A program made the position numbers and the translations under genes. Positions 39,238-48,319 of a stretch of DNA of 64,000 nucleotides are shown one piece after another (positions within the stretch are counted from its first letter, which is position 1; each line of letters starts with the position of its first letter). This DNA is from Mycobacterium paraterrae (GTDB taxonomy: Bacteria > Actinomycetota > Actinomycetes > Mycobacteriales > Mycobacteriaceae), in the NCBI RefSeq assembly GCF_022430545.2, contig NZ_CP092488.2:4340001-4404000 (forward strand). The letters run 5' to 3'. The notes under the pieces were generated by a model. It was not told the origin of the DNA and made no database searches. It worked only from the letters and a program-made list of their open reading frames with translations.

Positions 39238-41766
39238 TCAGCGGTTCCTCACGGTAGGGGTGCCGATCAGGACGGGAACCTTACGCCCGTTCTTCTCGGT
39301 GAATTCGACGGTGGGATCGGGTGCGCCGGGTGCGTTGACGAAGGATACGAACCGGGACAGCTTGTCGGGGTCGTCGAGGACGGCTTTCCATTCACACACG
39401 TAGCCGTCCACATGGCGGTCCATTGCGGCCTCGAAATCGGCTGCCAGACCGAGGGAGTCTTCGATGATCACCTCGTGCAGGTGCTCAAGCCCACCGTCTA
39501 GCTCCTCGAGCCACGGCGCGGTGCGCTGCAACCGGTTCGCGGTGCGGATGTAGTACATCAGGAAGCGGTCGATGTAGCGCACCAGCGTCTCGTCATCAAG
39601 GTCGGAGGCCAGCAGCTGCGCATGTTTGGGTGTCATGCCGCCGTTGCCGCCGACGTAAAGGTTCCAACCGGATTCGGTGGCGATCACGCCGACGTCTTTG
39701 CCGCGCGCCTCGGCGCATTCGCGTGCGCAACCGGACACACCCATCTTGATCTTGTGCGGCGCGCGCAGACCGCGATACCGCAACTCCAGGTCGATGGCCA
39801 TCTGGACGGAGTCCTGCTGTCCGTAACGGCACCAGTCGGTGCCGACGCAACTCTTGACGGTGCGCAGCGACTTGCCGTAGGCGTGCCCCGATTCCATGCC
39901 GCCCTCGACGAGTCGCAACCAGATCTGGGGGAGCTGGTCGACGGTGGCGCCGAACATGTCGATGCGTTGACCGCCAGTGATTTTCGTGTAGAGGCCGAAG
40001 TCGCGCGCAATCTCCCCGATCAGGATCAACTGCTCGGGGGTGATGTCGCCGCCGGGAACCCTCGGCACCACCGAGTAGGTGCCGTTGCGTTGCAGGTTGG
40101 CCAAGAAGTGGTCGTTGGTGTCCTGCAGTGACGCCTGTTCGCCGTCAAGGATGTGCTCCGAGCTGGTCGAGGCGAGGATCGACGCGATCGCCGGTTTGCA
40201 GATGTCGCAGCCGGTTCCGACGCCGTACCGCTCGATGAGGCCGGAGAAACTGCGCAGGCCGCTGGCTTGAACGATCTCGAATAATTCCGTGCGGGACTGA
40301 GAGAAGTGTTCGCACAACGCTTTCGAGACCTCAACGCCCTCGGCGGCCAGCAGCTGCGAGAGCAGCGGCACACACGATCCGCATGACGTGCCCGCGGTGG
40401 TGCAGGCCTTGAGGTCGGCCACCGTGCAGGCGCCGTCGGCGATGGCCGAGCACAGGCCCGCCTTGGTGACGTTGTTGCATGAGCAGATCTGCGCGTCGTC
40501 CGGAAGCGCACCGACACCGATCGCGGATCCGCCGTTGCCCGCCGGTGCGATGAGCGCGACGGGGTCGCCGGGAAGTTGCGAGCCGACCAAGGGGCGCAGC
40601 ACACCGTAATTCGAGGCGTCGCCGACCAGGACGCCGCCAAGCAGGGTTTGGGCGTCATCGGACAGCACGAGCTTGGCGTAGCTGCCGCCGATCGGATCGG
40701 ACACCACGACTTCCAGGGCACCGGGCGTGGTGGCCAGGGCGTCGCCGAAGCTCGCGACGTCGACGCCGAGCAGCTTGAGCTTCGTGGACAGGTCGGCACC
40801 CGGGAATCGGGCGTCGCCATCGAGCAGTCGGTCGGCCACGACCTCCGCGCTCGCGTAGCCCGGCCCGACCAGGCCATAACAGCGGCCCTCGACCGCGGCC
40901 ACCTCACCGATCGCGTAGATTGCGGGATCGCTTGTCACGCAGGCTAAGTCGCAGGTCACACCGCCGCGCTCGCCGATGTCGAGGCCGGCCGCCCTCGCGA
41001 GTTCGTCGCGAGGGCGCACTCCGGCCGAGAACACCAGCAGCGCGGCGTCGATCACTTCGTCGTTGCTCAGCGTCACCCGCAACCGGTTGGCCCCGTCGTC
41101 AATCGGCTCGATGGCCGATGTGCCCGCACCGACGGTGACGCCGATGCCGAGTTCGCGCACAGAACGGAGCAGATGCTCACCGCCGGCCTGGTCGACTTGC
41201 AGCGGCATCAGCCGGGGCGCGAATTCGACGACGTGTGGCCGCATTCCGAGTAGCCGCAGGGCGTTGGCCGCTTCGAGGCCCAGCAGCCCACCGCCGACTA
41301 CGATGCCGACCGCCCCGGGGTCACGGGCCAGCGCGGCCTCCGCGCCGACGCGGATCGCGTCGAGGTCGTCCAACGTGCGGTACACGTGACAGCCGGGGGA
41401 GTCCTTTCCCGGCACCGGGGGGACGAACGGGTAAGACCCGGTGGCCAGCACCACTGCGTCGTAGGCCAGCTCAGAGCCGTCCGCGACGATCACGCGCCGG
41501 GCGGTCCGGTCGATGGCGGTGACCGGGCTGCCCAACCGAAGCTCGACGAGCGGATCACCGGCGTAGTCGTTTCCGGCGAGCGCGAGCAGTGAGCGGTCCC
41601 AGGCGCCGACGTAGGTCGAGAGGCCTACCCGGTCGTACGCCGCGTCGGCCTCCTCGCCGAACACCACGACGCGCCAGGCGCCGTCGGTGTCGCGGGTCCG
41701 CAGGGCCTCGACGAAGCGGTGGCCGACCATCCCGTGCCCGATAACCGCCACGGTGCGTTGACCCAC
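39238..41766 (-). CDS. nirB: Nitrite reductase (NADH) large subunit
   Basis: 842 aa from GTG 41766, which has AGGAG seven bases upstream; an ATG at 41787 would add seven residues but lacks a ribosome-binding site. In order: FAD-binding fold (VIGHGMVGHRF), NADH-binding fold (IVVGGGLLGLEAANALR near 155), BFD-type [2Fe-2S] domain (CSCNNVTKAGLCSAI and CTTAGTSCGSC near 430-470), and the siroheme/[4Fe-4S] half with SCVGTDWCRYG near 645 and GVSGCARECAEARGKD near 682. It reduces nitrite to ammonium with six electrons from NADH. A GlnR-type box lies about 70 bp upstream. Confidence 0.95.
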   Translation of the reverse strand: MGQRTVAVIGHGMVGHRFVEALRTRDTDGAWRVVVFGEEADAAYDRVGLSTYVGAWDRSLLALAGNDYAGDPLVELRLGSPVTAIDRTARRVIVADGSELAYDAVVLATGSYPFVPPVPGKDSPGCHVYRTLDDLDAIRVGAEAALARDPGAVGIVVGGGLLGLEAANALRLLGMRPHVVEFAPRLMPLQVDQAGGEHLLRSVRELGIGVTVGAGTSAIEPIDDGANRLRVTLSNDEVIDAALLVFSAGVRPRDELARAAGLDIGERGGVTCDLACVTSDPAIYAIGEVAAVEGRCYGLVGPGYASAEVVADRLLDGDARFPGADLSTKLKLLGVDVASFGDALATTPGALEVVVSDPIGGSYAKLVLSDDAQTLLGGVLVGDASNYGVLRPLVGSQLPGDPVALIAPAGNGGSAIGVGALPDDAQICSCNNVTKAGLCSAIADGACTVADLKACTTAGTSCGSCVPLLSQLLAAEGVEVSKALCEHFSQSRTELFEIVQASGLRSFSGLIERYGVGTGCDICKPAIASILASTSSEHILDGEQASLQDTNDHFLANLQRNGTYSVVPRVPGGDITPEQLILIGEIARDFGLYTKITGGQRIDMFGATVDQLPQIWLRLVEGGMESGHAYGKSLRTVKSCVGTDWCRYGQQDSVQMAIDLELRYRGLRAPHKIKMGVSGCARECAEARGKDVGVIATESGWNLYVGGNGGMTPKHAQLLASDLDDETLVRYIDRFLMYYIRTANRLQRTAPWLEELDGGLEHLHEVIIEDSLGLAADFEAAMDRHVDGYVCEWKAVLDDPDKLSRFVSFVNAPGAPDPTVEFTEKNGRKVPVLIGTPTVRNR

Positions 41767-41835
41767 TCCGGCGCTCCTCTCACGCATTGGTAGAACCGAC
41801 GCTAGAAGCCGCGTATTGCGGGCGCGTCGCGTTGG

Positions 41836-41851
41836 GTTGCCGCGTCGTCAC
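41836..41851 (-). promoter_or_regulatory. Putative GlnR box upstream of nirB
   Basis: Read on the minus strand it is GTGACGACGCGGCAAC, which fits the GlnR pattern gTnAC-n6-GnAAC (AC-n9-AC) exactly. It ends about 70 bp before the GTG and 49 bp before the ATG of nirB, a normal activator distance. GlnR is the nitrogen-limitation activator of nitrate and nitrite genes in mycobacteria. Only one a/b site is seen, so confidence is moderate. Confidence 0.5.
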
Positions 41852-41888
41852 CTCTTTCTCACGCCGGATGAGCCGCGTGCGTGAGAAG

Positions 41889-43601
41889 CTAGGAAAGCCG
41901 CTCGACCAGCGCGCTTTCCGGGCAATCGGGCGGTACCAAAGCCAGGGCGCGCCGGCCGACCAGCGCCGCGAGATGCGCTGTCGCGGTGTGTTTGGCCGCG
42001 ATCCAGGCCCCGCTGCCGTCTGGTTCGACGGGGACCACCCGCCACCGGTCGGTGCGGGGCAGGTCGCGCACCGGGATCAAGTCGAGAGCAGCGGGTTTTG
42101 CCGCGGTCAAGGATTCGACGATGACCGGTCCGAGCACGGCCGTCCCGGCGACTGCGGCCAGCGGGTTGCCGCCGACCCCGAGCAGGACTCTGGCGCGAGC
42201 GGCGGCTTCGGGCAACACCGCCACCAGAACCGAACCACCCGGCCGCATGGCTACGCCGTCCGCGACGATGACACCCCCGACGTTCGAGATCGCCGCGCGC
42301 AGATGATCGGCGACGCCACGACCGGTGGCGCCGATGATGACCACCAGATCGGTGTCACCGGCCAACGCGGCGGCGAGCGCGCTCGGGTCGTCGGACAGGT
42401 GCCGCCCGATATCGACGACCGCGCCGAAGCTGCGTAACCGAGCGGCCACCGGACCGGTCGCGGTTTCGGGTAGCTGCGGCTTGCCCGCATCGAGAGTCGA
42501 AGTGCCGACACCTATCTCGTCGCCGGAGCTGTGCACCGTTACCCGAACCGGGCCACGTACGACGAGCCGATCGACACCGGCCGACCGTGCCAGAGAGGCC
42601 AGCGCATCGTCGACACGGGTGCAGGCTGAGGCAAGGACGGTGCCGATCGGCCATTCACTTCCGCAGCGACGCGTGTCGTCGCGGCCGGCCGGCCCGGTAT
42701 CACGTTGTCGGACCGACCCGGGGGTAGCGTCGATCTCCTCGTCGCGAATCACCCGCTGCGCGCCCATGGGTAGCCGCGCGCCGGTGGCGATGCGACACGC
42801 GTGTCCTGCCGCCAATGTGGCGCCGTGCATGCCGGCCGCAATCGCGCTGTCCTGCGGGATCCACGGACCCGGCCCCGCGACCGCCCAGCCGTCCATGGCC
42901 GAAGCGTCGAAGGGCGGAAACGGCGCAACGGCCACGAGCGATTCGGCCAGCACCCCGCCGACCGCGGCGTCCAACCCGCGTTCCACCGCGGGCAGCGGGC
43001 GGATCGCCGACCGCACGGCGGAGCGGACGCCGTCCGGGGAACGGTCCGCGTGTGAGCGTGCCGCGGCAAGTTGCTCGGGGGTATCCACGTCGACAATGTC
43101 GGCGACGCGGATGCCGATCGCATTGTGCGGCAGCAGTTCTCGCATTCGCGATGGGGCGGCCGTGAGCGCGACCTGCAACGCGCGCGAGTCCCACACCGCG
43201 GTGAGATACTGCGGCCTGTCGTGGTCGTCGATGGCGAGCGCGACCGGAGCATCGCCTCGTGCCGCGGCGAGCGTGTCGACGGCTTCCGCGGTGATGCGCG
43301 GCAGATCGGCGGCGAGCACCACCACATCGGCCGCCGCCTCGGGCAATGCGGCGAATCCCGCGCCGAGTGCCGCGACCGGTCCACTCCCGGGCGGGTCTTC
43401 ACGCACCACCGTGACTCCTGCCGGTACCTCCCGCGGCGGACCGACCATCACGACGGCGTCGGCATCGGCGACGGCAGCCACGGCGATGTCGAGCAGTCGG
43501 CGGCCGCCGACGCGCTGCTCCGGCTTGTCGGCACCCAACCGAGTCGACGCGCCGCCGGCAAGGATGATCGCGTGCCGCGGCCTAGCGCCGGCAGTGCTCA
43601 A
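41889..43601 (-). CDS. mobA: MobA-like guanylyltransferase fused to MoeA-like domain
   Basis: 570 aa from TTG 43601, which overlaps the nitrate reductase stop by four bases (TTGA). Residues 1-190 are a MobA-type nucleotidyltransferase (HAIILAGGASTRLGADKP, VVLAADLPRI near 95), which would attach GMP to molybdopterin. Residues 205-560 are MoeA-like (PFPPFDASAMDGWAV, VGGNPLAAVAGTAV), but the motif that is TSGGVSxG in true MoeA reads IGATGRGVADH, so the second half may not insert molybdenum normally. A complete MoeA is encoded at 50213. Coupled to the reductase it probably serves, which as a DMSO-reductase family member needs the bis-MGD form of the cofactor. Confidence 0.85.
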   Translation of the reverse strand: MSTAGARPRHAIILAGGASTRLGADKPEQRVGGRRLLDIAVAAVADADAVVMVGPPREVPAGVTVVREDPPGSGPVAALGAGFAALPEAAADVVVLAADLPRITAEAVDTLAAARGDAPVALAIDDHDRPQYLTAVWDSRALQVALTAAPSRMRELLPHNAIGIRVADIVDVDTPEQLAAARSHADRSPDGVRSAVRSAIRPLPAVERGLDAAVGGVLAESLVAVAPFPPFDASAMDGWAVAGPGPWIPQDSAIAAGMHGATLAAGHACRIATGARLPMGAQRVIRDEEIDATPGSVRQRDTGPAGRDDTRRCGSEWPIGTVLASACTRVDDALASLARSAGVDRLVVRGPVRVTVHSSGDEIGVGTSTLDAGKPQLPETATGPVAARLRSFGAVVDIGRHLSDDPSALAAALAGDTDLVVIIGATGRGVADHLRAAISNVGGVIVADGVAMRPGGSVLVAVLPEAAARARVLLGVGGNPLAAVAGTAVLGPVIVESLTAAKPAALDLIPVRDLPRTDRWRVVPVEPDGSGAWIAAKHTATAHLAALVGRRALALVPPDCPESALVERLS

Positions 43602-46600
43602 TAGACATCCCGTACATAGCGCCGCTCCGCAGACATCGCGTGTAGGTAAAAGGTCGCGCTCTGCGGGCTGCGACCGCTCTGCTGAGCGATGATGCCACGC
43701 AGCGTCTCGTCGACATCGCGGGCCATCCGGGCGGCATCGCCGCATACGTACACGTACGCGCCGTCGGCGATCCACTTCCACAGGTCGGGAGCGTGCTCCT
43801 GCATCCGGTGCTGAACGTAAACCTTGGCCGTGCCGTCACGGGAGAACGCGGTATCCATCCGGGTCAGCACCCCGGACTGGGCGAGAGCGTCCAGTTCATC
43901 GCGGTAATAGTAATCGGTCGCTTCGTGTCGCTCACCAAAGAAAAGCCAGTTGTGGCCGGTGTGCCCGCGCGCGGCACGGTCGTGCAAGAAAGCGCGAAAC
44001 GGCGCGATACCGGTGCCGGGTCCGATCATGATGGCTCGCGCATCGGGATCCCGGGGCGGTCGGAAATGCTTGGTGCGCTGCACGAAGATGTCGACTTCGG
44101 CGCCAGGTTCCAGACCGGCGAGATGGCCCGAGCACACGCCGTGCCGCCGTGTGCCGCGCGCCGACTCGAAGCGCACGATGCCCGGGGTGACGTGGACCCG
44201 CGTCGGGTCCTCCAGTGGACTCGACGAGATCGAGTAGAGCCGTGGGGCCAACGGCCGCAACACGTTCAGCCATTCGTCGAGGTCTGCCTCGACCGGGAAA
44301 TCGGTCAACAGGTCGAGTGTCTGACGGCCCCAGGCCCACTCGGCGAACCGCGGCGGATCGTCGATGACGGACCGCAACTCCGCGTCCGGATGCCGTTCGT
44401 AGACGAACCGCAGCAGGTCCGGGGTGATCCGGGTGATGTCAAGCTTGCGCCGCAATGCCTCAGCCAGGGGCACGGTCAGTTCGCCGACCGAGACCTCGTC
44501 AGCGCCGTTCAGACCGGTGAGTTCGAGGAACTCCGCGACAACCTCGGGCGAATTGAACGGCCACACACCGAGTGCGTCACCCGCCTCGTAGCGCAGCGTC
44601 CCCTCGGGCAGGTGGAAGCCGACGCTGCGCACGTCCTTGTCCGAGCCCGCGCCGCACAGAGCGACGTTGCTGGTGATCGTGGCGCGCAACGGATTGGTCC
44701 GCGAATGGGTCTGGGGCGCAGACGTGTGCGGTTTGTCGGGCTCGCTCGCTCGGTTGGTCAGCGCCGCGATAATGCGCTCGGTCCAGGCCTGGGCCGTCGT
44801 CTCGTAGTCCGGCTCGCACAACGCGCGTTCGGAAAAACGTTGCGCACCAAGGTGTTCGAGCCGGGCATCCAGCTTGCGGGCGAAGCCGCAGAAGTCGGCG
44901 TACGAGGAGTCGCCGAACCCGAGGACCGAGAACGCGAGGTGGTCGAGGTCGCCAGGTTCGGCCGCGGCCAGGGCATCCCACAGCGCGATGCCGTTGTCGG
45001 GGGGATCGCCGTCGCCGGTGGTGGAAACGACGAACAGCACTGTGCCGTTCAGGTCGGCGACCGCGACTTCTTCGGCCCCGCGCAGCCGCGTCTTGATGCC
45101 TGCGCCGTTGAGCCGTTCGACGCAGCTGGTGGCGAACTCCTCGGCCGTGCCGGTCTGCGACGCCCATACGACCGTGGCGACCGGTTGGCGCGCGACGTGT
45201 CCCGGTTCGGCCGCGACCGGCATCGCCGCACGGGAAAAGATTCCGGCCAGCAGACCGTCGACCCACGCCCGATTCCCGGGTGTCAGCGGTGTGATCGCGG
45301 GGAGCACGGGAATCTCGGCGCCGGGCGGGTTGGCTCGTATGCCGGCCGTCAGACCGGACAGGAATAGTCGTTCGCCGTCAGACAGCGTCATCGCCGCCGG
45401 CGGGGCGCCGAGCACGTCGGCCAGCGCATCGGCGGGGGAGCGTGCTTCCCCGGAAATGCGCTCCGGCGGAGAGGAATCGGTGTCGACTGGGGCGAGGTTG
45501 ACCGCGCAAACTTTGAATTCCGGCTGCAGCGAATCGGGGTCGACCGCATCGTTGGTCACCGCGTTGACGGCGACGTCGGGCGCGAATGCGTCGGCCCAGT
45601 GCATGGGTGCGAAACAGACACCCGGGCGCACGGCATCGTCCACGTTCGCGGGCAGCACGGCTCGGCCGCGGCGGGAACGGATCTCGACTTTGTCGCCGCC
45701 ACGCACCCCCAGTCGCGCGGCGTCTTCGGGATGCAGCTGCAGGAACGGCTCGGGATTGAGCTTGTTCAACTTGGCCACCCGCCCGGTCTTGGTCATCGTG
45801 TGCCACTGGTGGGCCAGCCTGCCGGTGGTAAAGACCATCGGAAACTCGTCGTCGGGCAGTTCGGCGGCGAGAAGGTGGGGCCTCGGCAGGAATCGGGCCC
45901 GCCGGCTCGGGGTGGGGAACGCCAGCGCAGGGACGGTTCCGTCCTCGGCGGTGTGCAGATCCTGACTGACCCCGTCGTTGCGGTAACGAATCGGGTTACG
46001 GTCCGCACCGCCGGGCGGAGCGGGCCACTGCACCGGACCGCTGCGCAGCCGTCGGTAATCCACGCCACGTAGATCCCACCCGGTGCGGGGATTGTGGAAA
46101 CCGGTCAACTCGTCGAAAACTTCTGCAGCGGAATCGAAGTCAAATCCCGGATAGCCCATAGCCGTCGCCACGCGGCAGATCAGTTGCCAGTCCGGTGCGG
46201 CGTCGCCGGGCGGGTTCATCGCGGCACCGCAGTGGGTGATCGTGCGCTCGCTGTTCACCATCACGCCCTCGCTTTCGGCCCACAGTGCCGCCGGCAGCAC
46301 GACGTCGGCGTACGCCGAGGTCTCCGCGCCGCTGAAGGCCTCCTGCACCACCACGAAGTCGGCCCGCTCGAGTCCGGCGATCACCGATGCCCGATTTGAC
46401 ACGGAGGCAACCGGATTGGTGCAGATAATCCACGCCGCACGGATGTTGCCCTCGGCCATCTGCCGATACATGTCGACGGTGCCGGTTCCGGTGACGGCGC
46501 GGATGGTGCCGGGCTCCAAGTCCCAGCGAGCCTCGGCGAACGCGCGGTCGTCGGCGTCCAACGCCGACCGCTGTCCAGGTAGCCCAGGACCCATGTAGCC

Positions 46601-47629
46601 CATCTCGCGGCCGCCCATCGCGTTGGGCTGCCCGGTCAGTGAGAAGGGCCCGGCCCCGGGACGGCAGATCGCGCCGGTCGCCAGGTGCAGATTGCACAGC
46701 GCGTTGGTGTTCCACGTTCCGTGCGTGGACTGGTTGAGGCCCATTGTCCACAGGCTCATCCAGTTCTTCGTCTGGCAGATCAGGTCTGCGACCGCGCGCA
46801 GGTCCGCCTCAGGCAAGCCGGTGATCCCGGCGACCACGTCGACCGGATACTCATCGAGCAAGGCGTTCAACGGCTCCCAGCCCTGGGTGTGGGCGGCGAC
46901 GAAATCGGCGTCCACACCGCCCGCGTCGCGGACCAGCCGCAGCAGCCCGTTGAGCAGGGCCAGGTCGGTGCCCGGGCGGATCGGCAGGTGCAGGTCGGCC
47001 TTGGCTGCGGTGGCCGTCCGCCGGGGATCGACAACCACGAGCTTGGCGCCGCCGCGGACCCGTTCCATCATGCGCAGGAACAGGATCGGATGGCAGTCGG
47101 CCATGTTGGCGCCCAGCACCAGGAAGAGGTCCGCGCTGTCCAGGTCGTCGTAGCTGCCGGGCGGTCCGTCGGCTCCGAGCGACTGCTTGTAGCCGGTTCC
47201 GGCGCTTGCCATGCAAAGCCTCGAATTGGACTCGATCCATTGCGTGCGCAGGTAGCCTTTGGCCAGCTTATTGGCTAGATACTGGGCCTCGGTGGTCATC
47301 TGGCCCGATACGTAGAGTGCGATCGAGTCGGGTCCGTGCTCGTCCCGGATCGCCGACAGCCGGGTGGCGACCTCGGTAATGGCGGCGTCCAGCCCGATCG
47401 GCTCGGGCTCGGCGCCGCGTCGGCTGCGGCGCAGTGCCTTGTCGAGGCGCCCGCCGGCACGGAGCATGTCGGCGGTCGTGTTGCCCTTGGTGCACAGCCG
47501 CCCGCGGTTGGCGGGGTGGTCGGCTCGTCCGGTGGCCTTTGTCACCACCCCGTCGGACACATGCAGGTCCATTCCGCAGCCCACGCCGCAGTAGCCACAG
47601 ACCGTGGCGACCTGTGTAGAGGAAGCCAT
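43598..47629 (-). CDS. nasN: Assimilatory nitrate reductase fused to flavodoxin-FAD-NADPH reductase
   Basis: 1343 aa single-chain enzyme. Residues 1-690: molybdopterin oxidoreductase with N-terminal [4Fe-4S] ligands (CGYCGVGCGMDL ... GRLCTKG) and bis-MGD regions (LGANMADCHPILFLRMMER; QPNAMGGREMGYM; NDAVDPDSLQPEFK). Residues 815-955: flavodoxin (VWASQTGTAEEF, VVSTTGDGDPPDN, GFGDSSYADFCG). Residues 980-1343: FAD and NAD(P)H modules of the sulfite-reductase flavoprotein/P450-reductase type (RLYSISSSP, GVCSGHLA, MIGPGTGIAPFRAFL) ending in Tyr. It should reduce nitrate to nitrite directly with NAD(P)H. M. smegmatis NasN (MSMEG_4206) is the same type, as I recall. Followed by the coupled MobA-MoeA gene. 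Confidence 0.93.
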   Translation of the reverse strand: MASSTQVATVCGYCGVGCGMDLHVSDGVVTKATGRADHPANRGRLCTKGNTTADMLRAGGRLDKALRRSRRGAEPEPIGLDAAITEVATRLSAIRDEHGPDSIALYVSGQMTTEAQYLANKLAKGYLRTQWIESNSRLCMASAGTGYKQSLGADGPPGSYDDLDSADLFLVLGANMADCHPILFLRMMERVRGGAKLVVVDPRRTATAAKADLHLPIRPGTDLALLNGLLRLVRDAGGVDADFVAAHTQGWEPLNALLDEYPVDVVAGITGLPEADLRAVADLICQTKNWMSLWTMGLNQSTHGTWNTNALCNLHLATGAICRPGAGPFSLTGQPNAMGGREMGYMGPGLPGQRSALDADDRAFAEARWDLEPGTIRAVTGTGTVDMYRQMAEGNIRAAWIICTNPVASVSNRASVIAGLERADFVVVQEAFSGAETSAYADVVLPAALWAESEGVMVNSERTITHCGAAMNPPGDAAPDWQLICRVATAMGYPGFDFDSAAEVFDELTGFHNPRTGWDLRGVDYRRLRSGPVQWPAPPGGADRNPIRYRNDGVSQDLHTAEDGTVPALAFPTPSRRARFLPRPHLLAAELPDDEFPMVFTTGRLAHQWHTMTKTGRVAKLNKLNPEPFLQLHPEDAARLGVRGGDKVEIRSRRGRAVLPANVDDAVRPGVCFAPMHWADAFAPDVAVNAVTNDAVDPDSLQPEFKVCAVNLAPVDTDSSPPERISGEARSPADALADVLGAPPAAMTLSDGERLFLSGLTAGIRANPPGAEIPVLPAITPLTPGNRAWVDGLLAGIFSRAAMPVAAEPGHVARQPVATVVWASQTGTAEEFATSCVERLNGAGIKTRLRGAEEVAVADLNGTVLFVVSTTGDGDPPDNGIALWDALAAAEPGDLDHLAFSVLGFGDSSYADFCGFARKLDARLEHLGAQRFSERALCEPDYETTAQAWTERIIAALTNRASEPDKPHTSAPQTHSRTNPLRATITSNVALCGAGSDKDVRSVGFHLPEGTLRYEAGDALGVWPFNSPEVVAEFLELTGLNGADEVSVGELTVPLAEALRRKLDITRITPDLLRFVYERHPDAELRSVIDDPPRFAEWAWGRQTLDLLTDFPVEADLDEWLNVLRPLAPRLYSISSSPLEDPTRVHVTPGIVRFESARGTRRHGVCSGHLAGLEPGAEVDIFVQRTKHFRPPRDPDARAIMIGPGTGIAPFRAFLHDRAARGHTGHNWLFFGERHEATDYYYRDELDALAQSGVLTRMDTAFSRDGTAKVYVQHRMQEHAPDLWKWIADGAYVYVCGDAARMARDVDETLRGIIAQQSGRSPQSATFYLHAMSAERRYVRDVY

Positions 47630-47715
47630 ACCACCCGTTCGTCCCCGGACCGCGTTCGCGGCACCAACTCACAACTCCATGGTGGCGTGAGCGTGTTTCG
47701 TGACTTGTCGCTGCG

Positions 47716-47744
47716 ATTACACACATATCAACTCGACCTGTCAG
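47716..47744 (-). promoter_or_regulatory. Promoter of the nitrate reductase gene
   Basis: On the minus strand: CTGACA (47744-47739), 17-bp spacer, TGTAAT (47721-47716); each hexamer matches 5 of 6. The start near 47709 gives an 80-nt leader before ATG 47629, with a small CCGCGAACGCGG hairpin in it. No clear GlnR box was found here. Confidence 0.6.
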
Positions 47745-47789
47745 CGGTGGAGGTCGCGCGGTGAGGTGGTGAAACCGCAGGTGGCGGCG

Positions 47790-48176
47790 CTACTGCTGGG
47801 CCAGCACCACGCAGTCGTGGATGGTCTCTGCGGACCCTTCGGCGTTGCGATGCAGGAGTGCGCGCGTCGGCACAACGTGAAGTACCGCAGCTCCGTCCAT
47901 GTCGACGACCACGGCCTGACCGTCGACGATCAGCGAGTAGTCGTCGGGATCGCTCGGCGGCCACAGCAGTGTGACGGCACCGTGGGTTTCGACGTTCGTG
48001 CGGGTGCGGTCGCCGATGAGCCCGACGTGCAACACCCGTTCGCGCAGTTCGGGTTCGACGGTGACGGTGTGTATCCGGTAGTCGTCGCCGACGGTGATCA
48101 GATAGGCGAACCGGAAGTCACCCAACACGTCGCCCAGGCGCTGGAAGTCCACCTTCTTTGCCGGTTTGGTGCCCAT
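47790..48176 (-). CDS. Pyridoxamine 5'-phosphate oxidase-like split-barrel protein
   Basis: 128 aa, single FMN/F420-binding split barrel. The run [20 protein letters not shown] is followed by [20 protein letters not shown] and the C-terminal region [20 protein letters not shown]. Such small PPOX-fold proteins use F420 or bind heme or flavin. The partner cannot be told here. On the minus strand TAGGCT (48188-48183) ends six bases before the ATG with no Shine-Dalgarno, suggesting a leaderless transcript. Its role in the island is unknown. Confidence 0.75.
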   Translation of the reverse strand: MGTKPAKKVDFQRLGDVLGDFRFAYLITVGDDYRIHTVTVEPELRERVLHVGLIGDRTRTNVETHGAVTLLWPPSDPDDYSLIVDGQAVVVDMDGAAVLHVVPTRALLHRNAEGSAETIHDCVVLAQQ

Positions 48177-48255
48177 TACGCAAGCCTAAGCCGCAATGCG
48201 AGGCCGGCTCGCACACCGCAGGGCAGATGCGCACGGCGCGCGGCACCATCGCGGG

Positions 48256-48261
48256 GATAAT
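48256..48261 (+). promoter_or_regulatory. Possible -10 element for moaA-moaD
   Basis: GATAAT (5 of 6 against TATAAT) lies about 60 bp before the moaA GTG; a -35 is not convincing. Transcription would start near 48268. Confidence 0.35.
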
Positions 48262-48319
48262 GGGCGGTGATGTCCATGCCACACCCTCGAATGCGGCCCC
48301 GCGGCGGCGGAGCGGGATC

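Noticed and set aside
41986..43692. Long plus-strand frames opposite the MobA-MoeA fusion (455 codons)
   Set aside because: Ser/Ala/Arg-rich shadow of the fusion gene; the minus-strand product has all expected motifs.
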